DNA of 60,000 nt from contig OU612065.1 of assembly GCA_914767715.1 (NCBI GenBank), positions 10,170,001-10,230,000 on the forward strand. Direction: 5' to 3'. This DNA comes from Membranipora membranacea (lineage: Eukaryota > Bryozoa > Gymnolaemata > Cheilostomatida > Membraniporidae). Below, piece by piece: positions 1-12,834 of this stretch. A model generated the notes under the pieces. The model saw only the letters and a list, made by a program, of their open reading frames with translations, was not told the origin of the DNA and did no database searches. The position numbers and the translations under genes are program-made. Numbering within the stretch: position 1 is the first letter of the stretch; every line of letters starts with the position of its first letter.

Positions 1-1719
1 GTTGGCTGTTGGCTGCTAGCTGAGGTACACTCTACACCGGCTGCTTCATTGACCTCACAGTTGTGGCGGTGCCATCGGCTCTGAGGACACTGTGAGATAT
101 CAGTCTCTTGTCCAGTACATCTTACATCATCCATGAAAATTTTATCTGAACAGAAAGACAATCAAGAGTGCAGTCAAAGTAAATGAGTAATAGATGGGGT
201 AGTCAGATATCTTGGCTGTACTTCACAGAGGAGATCAAGTATTACAAAACTATCATCATTGAATGGATGGATGGCTCAGAGCCTAGCTTGAAGCAGAATA
301 ATTCATCAGCTGTTTTATGACTTCAGGGCAATGTCTTCAACTGCCCAAGTTAATTTGGGAGTAAAATACCAGTTTTCTTTCTATCTCACGGTCGGTCGGG
401 TCGTCATTAATGTCCAAGGAGACAAACATGGCCAGCAGCTAAAGTGAATATGTGCACTGATATTCTAATGACCGAGCACCTGGTGCCCAGGGGATGCTAA
501 ATGATATGGTATATGGGATGATCTCGGCCAAAATGAGGCTTTAATGATCAATTTTAGAAGCACAATAATAGGTTATATCCCCACCCCAACGCAACAACCA
601 AAATTTGAGAAGCAATCATCATGGAATTGCATTGTTTAGTCAGATCCCAGGGAATCGAACCATGTAAGGTCCACTGATGGAAGGGTGAAGGTCAGAGAAG
701 GAAATGAGGTGAATATTTATATCGATGAGATTATAAGATGTGATAAGCTCTGCGTGAATCCCGTTCCCTCTTGTTATTCGCTTCGGGGTAGTGTCTCCTT
801 CCTATCAACATAGCATACTATAATGGGTTACAGCCATAGTTTGCTAGGTACAGAAGCAACAGCTCCCTCATTGCATAAGCGGAGATCATATATGGTCTAT
901 GCCCTATGGTCTTGCAGGTAAATATATAACAATCAGTGATACAATAAGAATTTCAAATAAGTTAAAAGTAACTGTAATACTATTATTATATAACACACCA
1001 GTTGGGGAGGCTCCATATGCATCGTTTGTTGTAATCCTTGTGATGTGGTAGCCAAGCATTTGACAGACAATCTTTCCGGCCCTGTAAGACCATCCATCAT
1101 CACAGATCAAACCCCACTCTCCTGTCTGAGCATCCTGTACATAGACATTACCCTCCTTCTCTGAGCTACAAGTAATGAAAATAACCAGTAAACAGGACAG
1201 GGACAAAAAATATGAATTGTTGATAATATTTACTGATCAAAAATGCTCCTCCCGGTCTTTTTCAGTCGAGACTCTCCCTGAAAGAAATACGCCTTTTCAA
1301 CCACCAGCGACATGAAGTTTCATGTATTTTATTAGATTATCAACTTAAGTGGGGAGGAGTATAAATAAAACACACTTTCCTTTTTAAACTGCTATAATGC
1401 CCTCATATTAATTCAAATTAATCGATTTGTTTCACCATCAATCAAACAGGGCGAAATGAATGATGAACTGGATTTACATGTTTGCCCTCAACCAAAAGCT
1501 TACAACATCTAGACAAACGGCTTAGCACCGCACAAACAAATAACAACCAGCGGTGTAAACAGGAGGGGTAAGGATAAGGAAACGTCTGGAGAACCAGAGA
1601 GTAACCTTGATTAAAACTGCGGTGACTCACCTTCCTCCAACGAGCTTTACTTTTAAGGAGACTGCTGATGAGATAGCCGCAGCTACAAACAGCAAAGTAA
1701 GAGCTGCCCTGTAAGACAT
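1..1719 (-). CDS. Secreted SRCR-domain protein, 5' part (runs off the window start)
   Basis: Three exons read leftwards: 1631-1719, 999-1165 and <1-145, joined in phases 2 and 1. Exon 1 begins at an ATG (1719-1717) and encodes a hydrophobic signal peptide rich in Leu and Ala, then the start of the domain (KVKLVGGSS). Exon 2 gives the first half of a scavenger receptor cysteine-rich domain: WGLICDDGW followed by VCQMLGY. Exon 3 gives the second half: DDVRCTGQE, CPQSRWHRHNC and GVECTS. Such domains bind proteins or polyanions outside the cell, often in innate recognition or adhesion. The ligand here is unknown. More domains may follow, since the reading frame is still open at the edge of the window. 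The split of one SRCR domain over two exons is seen directly; membership of a multi-SRCR receptor is inference. Confidence 0.85.
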
Positions 1720-2320
1720 GTCTCTGCCTCGCCTTATGGTAACAGACTAACAAAACTGCTCCAAGCCCAGGCAATGCTTAAGTATCACTCCCAAATCTCT
1801 ACAGCCTGTTATACAATAATATCCTAGGTAACCATTTACACGGTGGCTATTGTAATAACAGGCTGCTCGGATGCACATGTTTTACATCACGTAGTACCGT
1901 ATATCTACGGGATAGGGATATACAAACTTCGTGTACGAGGTATTAAAAAATACAAGCATCTGCATTGCTACGCTCAATCTCTTATCTCAGGCCATATGAC
2001 TGTAATAAAAAAACAGCCTTCATTAATGAATCAGTCTCGGCGTCAGTTGAAAGTGAGGATCCAATTATGTAAAAATTAAACTATGCACATGATGTTATAT
2101 GATGCTGCACAGAGGACGTGATGTAACTATTAGACAGGCAATACCTGTCTGTCATTTGTTGGGATAAAAAGGAATTGGATATTCACAATGTCAATCAGGG
2201 TTCAGCTAATTTGTAACACTAGAAAGCAAAACATAAGGATATCATTACTGTTACATCATCATAAATTATTGAATATCTTGAAATTAAAGGCAATACTTGT
2301 TTGTGTTAATACAAACGAAT

Positions 2321-2436
2321 TTTGTCCAAAAATAGGTTTTATGTCCAAAAATAAGTATTTTGTCCAAAGATAGGTATATTCTCTAAGAATAGGTTTTTTT
2401 TCTTCTCAAATTATATTGTAGTCCAAAAATAGGCTG
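2321..2436. repeat. Degenerate short tandem repeat (TGTCCAAAAATAGG unit)
   Basis: Four to five imperfect copies of a unit like TGTCCAAAAATAGGT follow each other with variable AT-rich spacers. The copies differ by substitutions and length, so the array is old or under no constraint. Confidence 0.6.
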
Positions 2437-2788
2437 GGTGTTTTCTACTTTTAAATTGGAAAAAATATTAAACAAAACCCAGTCTTGGCCATATCTTATT
2501 TCTCCGAAAATACCGGTTATATTCTGAAATGCTGCCCAGCAATATTGATGATACACAGGGGTACCACATGGGCGGTTTTGTGTGATGATGGCATTTCAAA
2601 AAGAATATAGATCGGATTCCAGTCTCATCTCCCTCCAACCGTCAAACCAGCCAAACAAAACATAATTTTTTGACAATTTCTGATTATGTCTCTCCAAATT
2701 AATCCCTTGATCTGGATGATGGGTTGGCATGATAGCTCAAAGATCACTACATTGTTTTATAAATTATGTGAAAGAGCGCCTAAATCAA

Positions 2789-3152
2789 ACAAACAAAGAA
2801 ATATAATTATTATTGTATTATACACTTTTTACATGCAGATAATGCTAAAGAAATTTGAGCGAATGTTGGGAAAATAGGGAGAAAAAAGGAGAGAAATGAT
2901 AAGAGTATTATTATATTTATCTTTCCTACACCAGTAAGATAAAAACGGGTTTTTCCAAACAAAGAAATATAATCAATGTACCATACACTTTTTACATGGC
3001 AGATAATAGAACTCTGGTAGGATGTTCTCAATAGTGCTGAAGAAGTTAAAGCGAATGTAGGGAAAGTAGGGAGAAAAAGGAGAAAAATGATAAGTGTATA
3101 TTACATTTTCCATTTTTTCTACACCATAAGGTAAAAAACTGACCGGTTTTTC
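2789..3152. repeat. Diverged direct duplication, two units of about 170-195 bp
   Basis: Both units start with AAACAAAGAAATATAAT and contain ACACTTTTTACATG, then GCGAATGT, a purine-rich AGGGAGAAAAAGG block, and CTACACCA with GGTTTTTCC near the end. The second unit carries an extra insertion of about 20 bp in the middle. No coding potential is seen. Confidence 0.65.
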
Positions 3153-3928
3153 CTACACCACTTTATAAGGTCTGAGATAAAACGCTATAATGAAGATTAA
3201 CTGTTAATTTGGAGAGGCCATCTTGTGATCAAGTAATTTGAAATCGCTTGGTGAAACTTATAATTATTTATTCAATTTGAGTTGATAATAACTCAGTAGA
3301 AATAAGAGCGAGAAGAGGGTAGATTATGTTTAGTGGGTGTGATGACTTTAGTGAGACCTTACTTGTATTATATTGTGGCCATGTCGGCTGTTGCGGACAC
3401 ATATCCACCCTCAGCAAGGAGATTTTTTCTGCTGCTAGTAGATTGTGGTAAGGAAGGCCCAAATTAACTGCAGGATAAATATGTCACCGTCGGCTATACA
3501 GGTAACAGTTTAGCTTAACTGCATAACGACGGCTAAATTTGCATCATTGTTTTTCTTTTCGTATCCAAACTTTCAGATTTCTTGTTTGGTTCTGTGCTAG
3601 ACGAGGTAATATGATTGGTAGATGGTTATTATACATGTGGAGATAGGGTGAGGTACACTGGGTGAGGTACACTGTAGGTGTTGTCCTATGTTTTTCAGAC
3701 ATCAACCATTGTAAAATCCTGACAAACAGCGTTTATGTTATGTAATAGAAGAAAATTATATATATTACCATGCATAGCTTAATCAGTACTAAGATTTCTG
3801 TTTCCGATTGCATTACAACGTACTAGGTGTTGATGCTTGTTTTCCTAAACCAGGTTGATTATGAAGATGAATCTTGGTGACATGGATGGTGAATGAGATA
3901 TAGGGTTTAGGCTTCGGTCAACAAGTGA

Positions 3929-4042
3929 CCTTCAGCCTTCAACCTTCAGCCTTAACCCTTCGGTATCCGGCCTTCAGCTTTCAACCTTCAACCTCCCGGA
4001 CACCATTAAACGCTGGCTGTGCCTTCGGCCTTCAACCTTCAG
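3929..4042. repeat. CCTTCA-rich low-complexity patch
   Basis: The hexamer-like word CTTCAACCTT or CTTCAGCCTT recurs about ten times in 110 bp with irregular spacing. Confidence 0.6.
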
Positions 4043-6455
4043 TTCTTTATTCCAGTAATCTTAATCCATTAATTGTGAAACAATACTGAAATAATCTATT
4101 TTTATAGGAATACTATCATCTGTGGCAATATTCCTTCTGATTATGTTTTCTCAGTTCTATTTTCGTCCAAACTTATTTCTCTCTGAAATTATCATAAATC
4201 AGATTATCAGGTTTACGTGTACAGTACCACATAAGATACACTCAATGTAAGTCAAAAACTGGCTTCTCTGGTAACATTTTTAATATTATTTTTCTCCTTT
4301 TTTAAGATAAATCAGCCAGACAACAGTATAAACACTGGTACACTTGTTTACCCGTAAGATATAAACAAGTCACGTTGCTGTGCCACTGAAGAAGATACTA
4401 AGAGACACTGACCGCCACATTTTGTTTAACATCCAGTTACGAAGTGTACTTGGTTTTCTGACCCGGCATAGTGAGGACAATTACTGGCTATGGTGGAGTC
4501 TGAATCATCATCTGTAGGAAACTGGCTAATTATTATTCTTTGAGGATGTTTGTTATAAACTGCGAGGGTAACAGTAAATCATTACCTAACTCAAACGGAA
4601 ATGTCAGGAAGCACGAACATGAAATTAAGTGCAGATCTGTTTTCTAAATTCTGTGCTAACAGCTAAAAATGAGCATTTTCATAATACATACAATGTTTTG
4701 ACTTGATCAATTGATTTCATATTTCATGGAGATTGTTTTTCGTCCGGATTTATCTCAGCTTGTTTGGTGCATCCAAAAAACTTCACGGTATAGTAAATCA
4801 GACAATGGTGAATATGATGTGAAAGTTTGAAGGGGACGGACCCGAATCCCGAGAGGATGGTCCCGTAGCCCTAGAGAGATAGACCCATAGCCCGAGAGTA
4901 ACGCGTAGACCACCATTTTTGTACAACATTAATGGGTGAGCTGTCCTGGGTGTGATGAGATTGCAGGAAATAAATGATGCTGAGCAGGCAAAGTACGCAA
5001 TGGCGTAGCAAACGAGGCGTGGATAAGCGGTATAGGCAACCTCGTGAAACATCTGTTTTCCCTAGTTTTTGCAGTACTTTACCAGAAAAAAATTGGACTT
5101 TTTTTGAGCACCCTGTTTTTCAACTACATTAATTAAAAATAGAATTGTAAAAGTGCAACGCAACAACATAATTAATTATAGAAATTCAAGGGTCAAATTT
5201 GATGTCATTTTCTCTGTAGAGCCAGTATTTCTGGTGTTCATTAGCCTTTGCCGAAAAATAAAATAAGCTTAGTGGGCTGACTGCTTTAACCGATTTGGCA
5301 GACAGACCTATCTTCAACCTGCAGCTGCAGGTAAATCTCTCTGGCTTTCCTTGTAAGCAAACAATTTTAATCCTTGAATAAAGGTTTCATAATAACTCAG
5401 CTTAAAAATGATAATCTGCCTGTTTAAAGAGGATTGAAAAGCCACAATTACAAGCCATATTATTATTCATACTGGAGCACCGACCTTGCATATCAGGACA
5501 AGGCAACAGGTTTATAATCCACAGTCTGCACCCGGATTCGGCAAAGTTATAAAAGTCACATTTTAAATAACTGAAGAATGTGGGGGTGAGTTGTACCATT
5601 CTTCCTCTCCTTGCTCACGCGGAGTCAACAAGGACAAAGAAAACAGAAATCGTACCCGGCGCATATAGTGGTTCAGTGGGTAACTATTTGTGATAACATA
5701 AATCGTAGCTTTTATGATGTTGGTGAACAGGGAATGAAAACACAAAGCCAGTGTCTTTTCTTCCGATATGCAAACAGTTCATACTGATGTAAAAAATTTC
5801 TCTTGAACATAATTTTGAGCTGGACCTTGCTGACTAACAAAATATTTTACAAAAAAGTCTGTGTGCAATCGAATTAAAGTCGGCGGTGAGCAATGAACCA
5901 ACAAACTCATTAAAAATGGCATGAACCTATTATGTAAGACCACAGAACCATTAATCACAATTATAATGTCAGTTGATTTATGGAGCGCAATTATGTAACC
6001 ATCGGCAACCAGCGAGTGGTCACTCAGTGACCAACCACAATTACATCTACCGATTGAAAACTTGCCATTTGCTGTACTTTTGAAAAACAAGCTATTTGAT
6101 TTATCCCCAAATAATAAAAGGTGCAACGATCAATGTGCATTACATAACAATAGTTGTTATTCTCAAGTTCATGACATAATAAAAAGTCAGAAAATGGGCC
6201 AAGCATAGGATTAGACTAAATTTTATGCGGAGGGTTGTGTTATGACTAGAGCAACACGTCGTTGGAAGTGACCATTGCAGCAAGGTCGCATGACACATGG
6301 TTTTGGTAGCTGAACCTGTAAACCAATCAACACATTCAGGCAGTGGATAAGATTGGTATATAAGGCAATTAATAAGAGTAAATAACCTCATTTAGAAGTG
6401 AAACATAGAGGAACTCATAGGCTAGCAATTGGTATACTCATTTCATAGCACCAGA

Positions 6456-6493
6456 TTATATATATATATCTCTCTCTCTCTCTCTAATATATA
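6456..6493. repeat. Compound (TA)n(TC)n microsatellite
   Basis: A run of TA dinucleotides passes directly into TC dinucleotides and back to AT-rich sequence. Confidence 0.85.
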
Positions 6494-7011
6494 GTTTGGT
6501 GATAGATAGGCCACCAGGAGTAACAATGCTGATTTCATTTTTTAACAATGACAGTGAGATGGAGCACATGGACATCAAGTTTATTCAGACACCAACACCG
6601 ATAACAGTAGAGGTATCTATCAGATTAAATTATTAGTTCAAAATTAACAATTTGCCAAAATTTATTTCTTTTGTTATATATTATATTCAACGTAATTTTT
6701 GGCGGAAGCAGTAGTGTCATCCATACCACTGGGACGTCCAGACTTCAATTTTATTTGTGCACAAAAGCTGAAAAAAAATACCATGGCACGTGTAATGTGA
6801 AGGAAACGAATTTCGGTAACATTTTACCCAAATTTAAATATACTTGGCATCAATCGGGCACGGTTGTGTTGGTCATGATATTTTCATTGTGAGCTACAGG
6901 GAGTGACATTTGAGTGTCAGCGGGTAGGTCCCTGTCAATGGTATCATACACTAATCAATGTTAACATTTTCTGCACACCAGGACAGGAACTTGATCGTAA
7001 AGGGCGACGAG

Positions 7012-10000
7012 ATGCCGCCAACAGATACTTTCCTTCTGATGCTTTCATTATTCATCATGATGCTGACGCTGTTCAACTCGTGGAACTTTGATAAGAACTG
7101 GCTGAAAAGATTTTACATCAGCGCCGCAGAGCAGGGAGTTAACCAAACCAACATAGACAGATCTCATAAATATGTGCTTATCACAGGTAGGTTACCCTCG
7201 GTTTAATGATATTATTCTTAGAAAACTGTAATTATTCAGTTATTGTAAATTAGCCGGCAGTGATGTGGACACAACCAGAATTATTTATCCTACTTTCACA
7301 TCTGTATTTTCTGGCCTCCATAAGCCAGTCACGAACAACATTTCTACATGTGGAAACCACGCAAATCCATTTAATTCAATTAGTCATATCAGTAAGCCTG
7401 CTTACTTCGAATTTGTTAATAATATACACCTGCACCTCATAACCTGAGGTGTTAATGAGAATATTTTAGTAATTATATGTTATATTTATATTTCCACTTC
7501 AGGATGTGATAGGGGATTAGGCTACCACACAGCCAAGAGATTAGACAGTTGTGGGTTCTCAGTCATTGCTGGTTGCTTGGACGTAAACAGCGAGAATGTT
7601 AGGAATCTGCAGAAAGAAAGTTCAAGCAGATTGCAGGCGTTACCATTAGATGTGACCAGCAAATCTGACCTCGACAATGTCAAGAACTGGATGAGAAAAA
7701 ACGTCAATGGAGGTGAGGGCTCAATAGTTTGAGGATCACAGCATTTTTCAGCTGTGTTTTAATGTATACATCATTGTGTCAATTTTGTTTCAATTTAAGA
7801 CCACAATATGTTATCTTCGACCATAAGCCACACAGCAGAGCGTGAAATTGTCAACATGACAAGTATGGTATTTATAAAACATGATAGTTAAATTAGAGGT
7901 AACTTGGCAAGCTTCACTGCTATTACTGGTCTTAGTTCTGGCAAACTTCCCATCAGAAACAAAAACAAACAGGAAGAAATACGCACTTTTTGCCTCAGAC
8001 AGTAAATATGTACACATTACATGATGGAGGTATTTTTATCCATCATCACTTACATCACATTTTTGTCAACAAAATTCTTCAAAAACATTTTGCTGTTGAC
8101 TTGTTTCCTTGTTTACGTAATAGTGTATTCACCGGTGTTGGTTAGTTTTTGCTTCCATCCTATCATCACTCTCCCAAAATAACCACAGATAGACTACATT
8201 TGTGATTCATGACTGTTTACTATGACACTTTTTAAAAATAGCGAAATCAGACCAGATCAGCACCGGCTCTGGCGGTTGTTTGGACAGAGGAATCCCCCAC
8301 AGTTTATTAGCTGATAAAATGAAACGAATTCTATGTAACACTTGTAAAGTCTGGGAATTCTAGTACACATTATGATAGAAATGAAGAATCATATTCAATG
8401 AAGTTGATAAAAGCAAATTTGATGATCTCTTTTCGTCTAGTAATAATTCCAATTATAGCTGAATAAAATTTGAATATATCATCAGTTTAGATGATTTGAG
8501 CAAGCACAATTAATGCTACCGAACATTAATACTCGTCTTAAAAGGTTTCCTTTAGCAATTGGCCTCATGACCGCAATCAGTCAAAACAAGTCTGAAGGTA
8601 GTGACGCAAACGCACCGGCTGCAGTCTGATAAACAACAGCACCTGCACGTTCCTATTTCTATTGTAGAGTTGTGGGGTGTGGTGAATAACGCTGGGGTTT
8701 GTTTTGTCGGCACGCCAGAAATAATGGCGCAGCAGGACGTCGAAAAAACTATGGCTGTCAATTTCTACGGCACTGTGAATGTCACAAAAAAATTCCTGCC
8801 GCTCATCAGAAGATCTCAAGGAAGAATAGTCAATGTTGGTTCATTGAATGGTAAGTGAATTGTGTATGCCAGTGGTTTTAATCGCGTCACTTGTCTCATG
8901 TTGTGACACAGTTGGGATTAACAGTGTGATCAGTGTCGCTCTTCGCTCTTCCGATTCATTTTAATTCCAGTTGTAATGAAATCAACGATATCAAGGTCAG
9001 TTCCTAAATTATCCCAAAATAATCCCTTCGGATGTTGAAAGAACGAATGGACAGTGTCACGAATTTGATTAGATTGGTTTCAGAGATTTTCAGGCGGAAG
9101 GATCACCACAAAATTGCCAAAACCATGGTTTTCATCAAGCGTACGTGATTTTTTGCCTTGTGGTGATGCAAGTTAATGGCAAGAGTTGCCCACCCTGTTT
9201 TTCGTGGTTTTATAAACGTCGTAATGATGGCTTGTTTTCTGGCATTTATAGGTGAAGTGCCGCTACCATTTTTCTCAATATATAATGCTTCAAAGGCAGC
9301 AGTCAAGCAATTTACTGAGAGCTTATCCTACGAATTAAAAGACTGGGGAGTCAAAGTTAGTATGGTGGCCCCGGCAGCTTTCAAAACAGGTAATTTAGTA
9401 TAAGTTACATCTTTTTCGCTATTTTTAGATTATTTTAGATAAATTTAGCTGTCTGTGATATTTTTGTGCTGTTCCCACAGTTTTGGTGAATGAAATTTTA
9501 ACGAAAACACAACAGGCACTGCATGCTACAGCCCCACCCAGGCTTTTATTACAATACAATCATGATAAGATTGTGATAAAAATAGCTTACATTCTACTCT
9601 ACTATGTTCATATTATCAAGGAAGTAGAGCAAAACTGTACCTTGCAATATTTTATATGATGTACAAACTTACCATCACATTTCGAACTCAGCAGAATTCT
9701 CAGAACTTGACTATTTGCCTTTATTACTTCTATAAAAGAAGATAAATCCTTGCTGCTGTAACACTTATATGCTAAGCAAGATAACTCAGTCAATCATGTT
9801 TTATTAGAGGCGGTATGTTTTTTAGCTTTAGAAGCAATTGAATGCTGCTCCTAAATTTTAATTGTATTTAACTGTTTAGATATAATAACATATGATAGAC
9901 AGTCATGTGCAGACAAGTGGTGGTCAGACGCTGACGAGGCCACACAAGAAGACTACGGCAGAGCGCACTTCAAAATGCCAATGAGACGTAAGTGTCAACA

Positions 10001-10987
10001 AACTGTCAGCGGGACCAAGTCTGAGCAAAGTCCTGTTATTTACAGATTACAGTGATCCCACACCATGTCATAAACAACAATTCTCATTTCTCAATTTATC
10101 CAAAGTTGATTAGCAGTTGGCTTATGAAATGGTAATGGTCAAGGACGGTCAGTAACAGTGACCTGTCTGAGTGGGGAGGACCAAAATTTAATCCATTTAA
10201 TCAGTCAAAAGCCAGAGAATCTGATTGATGGCCCTTTCATGACACTAATGTGGGAGGGTCATTACATGGGAGGGTCATAACATGGGTATTAACTCAGGCT
10301 GGGGATGTTGAACTGTTTACATTAGTGTGGAGGTACCTTGTTATTGTGATTCCTCACCACTTTCACTGAGCATCCACCAAACACCTCCATATAATCACAC
10401 ATTACTGTACTCAGACCACAATAGTGCAATGCTCCGCTATTCAAAACCTTGATGAAAAGACCAAAAATGTCCTAATGAGAATGAGAATAGATCTGAGTGT
10501 TCATTTTTTTTTGGAGCGGCCTATCACTGAACAGTATATCCATCAACTGGGGTGGTGTGTTTTTGTTGGCAACGAGTTTCCAATCGTTCAGTTCATTTTT
10601 GTGATCATGTCATTATGGACAAGCACAATCAAGCTGTAGGAAGTTGCAAATGTGTTGTCACATAAAAAACACTCAATATATCTTGGGATAAATATACACC
10701 AAAATTTGCCATAACCACAAAACATAATTCATTTGTTACTTTTTGTTATTATAGCATCCGCCAGACTAAAACCAAGCGAGGATGTTACCCCATTTACAGA
10801 CTCAATAGTACACGCACTTACAGCTGATAAACCTAAGCATATTTACAGAGTCGGTCAGTTCTCCAGCCTACTGCCTTTCTTAGTGAAATTCTCACCTAGT
10901 CCCCTCAGACGATACATCTGCGGCTACCTATTAGACTTCACTGCAGGACAACCTTTAGCTCTACAAAACAGTCAAAACAAATTTTAA
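7012..10987 (+). CDS. Short-chain dehydrogenase/reductase, retinol/hydroxysteroid (SDR9C-like) type
   Basis: Exons 7012-7186, 7503-7712, 8668-8850, 9252-9389, 9880-9987 and 10755-10987 join to 348 aa; all five introns are phase 1. Residues 7-24 form one hydrophobic N-terminal segment, the usual ER or mitochondrial membrane anchor of this group. The Rossmann fold shows the glycine motif TGCDRGLG (58-65), LDVT, and NNAG (135-138). The catalytic triad is Ser187, Tyr200 and Lys204 (YNASK), with the normal 13-residue Ser-Tyr spacing. The CD in the glycine motif and the C-terminal extension recall RDH, HSD17B6, DHRS9 and BDH1 relatives, which oxidise or reduce retinoids, steroids or hydroxybutyrate with NAD(P). 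Substrate cannot be told from sequence. The start was chosen because it gives the anchor directly before the fold; an upstream 5' UTR exon is possible. No damage is seen. Confidence 0.9.
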
Positions 10988-11566
10988 ACCAAACAAGAGT
11001 AATTATCATCGGGACATTGAACGCTTACAGTCAATTAGCGCAGTCACTTGGTCTATTTTTCTATGTTGTTTTTAGTTGTTGTCATATTTTTTTGCGGAAT
11101 CTTTTTTTTTCCTACACTGTCAGCACACAGCTTATGGATATTTCTATAACTGTGACCCTACAGCTTATTGTTGCCTTTGTGTAACCGTTATATACATACT
11201 CACTCTGTTAATTTATTTCCATCAGTGTTATTTATCCCTCAATCATAGGACTAGCAGCTGACCCTGGCTCAAACCACATCATTCACATGATAGTCGATGC
11301 CCAGACATATCAAATACTTCATTACAAGAATTTGGTACTGACCACAAAAGTCTCTATTGTATATGTTTTGTGCACAATCTTTTTTCCCATTTTGCGGAAT
11401 TGTTCAGTCTTTATTTTGTAATTATTTTGTTACAATTTGCTTGTTTCCTTGTGATGTTTCTATGTTTTGTTGTTGTCTAGGATAACACCAACAATTATGT
11501 CATGTATATTTTTCTCATTATGTAAATCACAACCTCATTGGTATTACATGATATACTGGTTGGATC

Positions 11567-11572
11567 AATAAA
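11567..11572 (+). promoter_or_regulatory. Candidate poly(A) signal AATAAA for the dehydrogenase
   Basis: A perfect AATAAA hexamer lies about 580 bp beyond the dehydrogenase stop codon and just before a TA-rich run. It would give a 3' UTR of about 600 bases. Other termination sites are possible. Confidence 0.5.
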
Positions 11573-11576
11573 GTAT

Positions 11577-11585
11577 ATATTATTA

Positions 11586-11622
<37 letters not shown>
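11577..11622. repeat. (TA)n microsatellite
   Basis: A run of TA dinucleotides broken by a few single-base changes, directly downstream of the candidate poly(A) signal. Confidence 0.85.
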
Positions 11623-12802
11623 TATTGGCCGCATCAGAAATTATTCCTCCTTGTGCCATTTTGATAATCATTTATACTGTTTTTCATAATTTGAGAGTCA
11701 AAAAGGCATAGAGGAGAAGAAGTTTCTAATCCAATACCATATAGCTTCATCCTGACATTTTGATGATTTTAGCATGTTGTGGTTTTTTCGTCAATACACC
11801 AAAAGTGACCTTATCATGAACTTTCATTATGATCAATAATAATAAAAATAATAATAAGTTATGTATTCCATTATTGGACTAGATGCAGTATTCTCATTGA
11901 CTAACTAATCATCTTTTTAAAACAAGTAACCAACGGATCATAATCGAAGATTATCCTCAAATAATGAGATCATAAATAGTTCTAATTTAGGCAACTAAGC
12001 TCAAAACTGACGGATATTTATAGAATAATCATATTGTGATGGTTGCTTTCTGCAAGCGATGTCCCGAGATTGAAGCATCAGCGAAACGGCTTTCTGACAG
12101 TGAGGTGGTACAGAGGGAAAAACACCGAATGCAGACGAAGCGCATCAAACCGTTGGCTCAATCTAGCATTTGATAAAAAAGTAAAAAGTTCTTGACAGTA
12201 TGACATCACCATCTACCCTTGTTATAGTCTCCATGTACTGGCGTCAATAGTACAAAAGTACATTTCATGAATTTAACATTATTCTTATTCATTGTGCCAA
12301 AACTGTTGGTTGTTATTGCATAATCAATACTTGCACCTGGCTCAGAGTTTTGACTACTTTACCTTGATTAAATAGTGTGACATCGGCAAATATCTGCTGA
12401 TCACAATTCTCAAATGGACAGATAACTCCTTGTTGTTGCCTTTTTGTACCAGGATAATTTGATGGTGATGGTGATCTTGCCTGCTTGATACATTCATTTT
12501 CACTATAACTGCCAATGCTACAAGATATGAAATGCATTAAAAAGCTAAAACTAGCTCTGGCCATAGATGGAAACTGGGGTAATGGTGACGTCTTTTTGGA
12601 GGTATAATGCCATTTATTAAATGTTTTTGAATTAAAGTTGTATCCAGCACAGTTCTCTTCATCCTACAAAATAAATGAACATTTTTTCTCGGCACTGAAG
12701 CATGAGTAACACTTAGACTGCAGCAATCCTGATTTCTGCAGTCTAATGTGTAGTGCAGTCATAGGGAATCAGTTCATTTGGGTCCTGTAGAATAAGTGTT
12801 TA

Positions 12803-12834
12803 CCATAGACCTACTAATATTAGTAGGTCTATGG
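12803..12834. mobile_element. Perfect 32-bp palindrome with 6-bp direct repeats (micro-element A)
   Basis: The arm CCATAGACCTACTAAT is followed at once by its exact reverse complement, with no spacer. TGTTTA occurs immediately on both sides (12797-12802 and 12835-12840), as expected of a target-site duplication. Its ends and centre match the palindrome at 55078. It has no room for coding, so it would be non-autonomous. That it is a mobile element is inference. Confidence 0.55.

Larger units (their letters stand above)
1720..7011. other. Intergenic stretch without a recognisable gene
   Basis: Between the divergent SRCR gene and the dehydrogenase I found no reading frame with family motifs or a splice pattern. 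The short ORFs on both strands (longest near 5779-6126 and 4798-5052) look like chance frames in AT-rich DNA. The stretch holds diverged direct repeats at 2.3-3.2 kb, a CCTTCA-rich patch at 3.9-4.0 kb and a TA/TC microsatellite near 6.47 kb. Promoters of both flanking genes must lie here, but I see no motif I would defend. Confidence 0.5.

Noticed and set aside
646-665. A GGGAATCGAACC word resembling the B box of a tRNA gene (minus strand).
   Set aside because: No matching acceptor stem, D-arm or anticodon arm could be drawn around it.
904-1206. Using the Met upstream of SSEKEGN as the start of the SRCR gene.
   Set aside because: That Met lies in the intron; a signal-peptide exon at 1631-1719 joins in frame at good splice sites and restores the VGGSS start of the domain.
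4798-5052. An 84-codon minus-strand frame over a CCCGAGAG-rich patch.
   Set aside because: Composition follows the small repeat and no protein family is recognisable.
5316-5333. A palindromic ACCTGCAGCTGCAGGT word.
   Set aside because: Short, isolated and without flank repeats.
5779-6391. Overlapping minus-strand frames of 60-115 codons.
   Set aside because: They occur in several frames at once, have no family motif and no splice logic.
12313-12564. Minus-strand 83-codon frame starting with a hydrophobic segment (MARASFSFLMHFISC).
   Set aside because: It looks slightly like a secreted peptide, but there is no family resemblance, no splice partner and no upstream signal; chance is likely.
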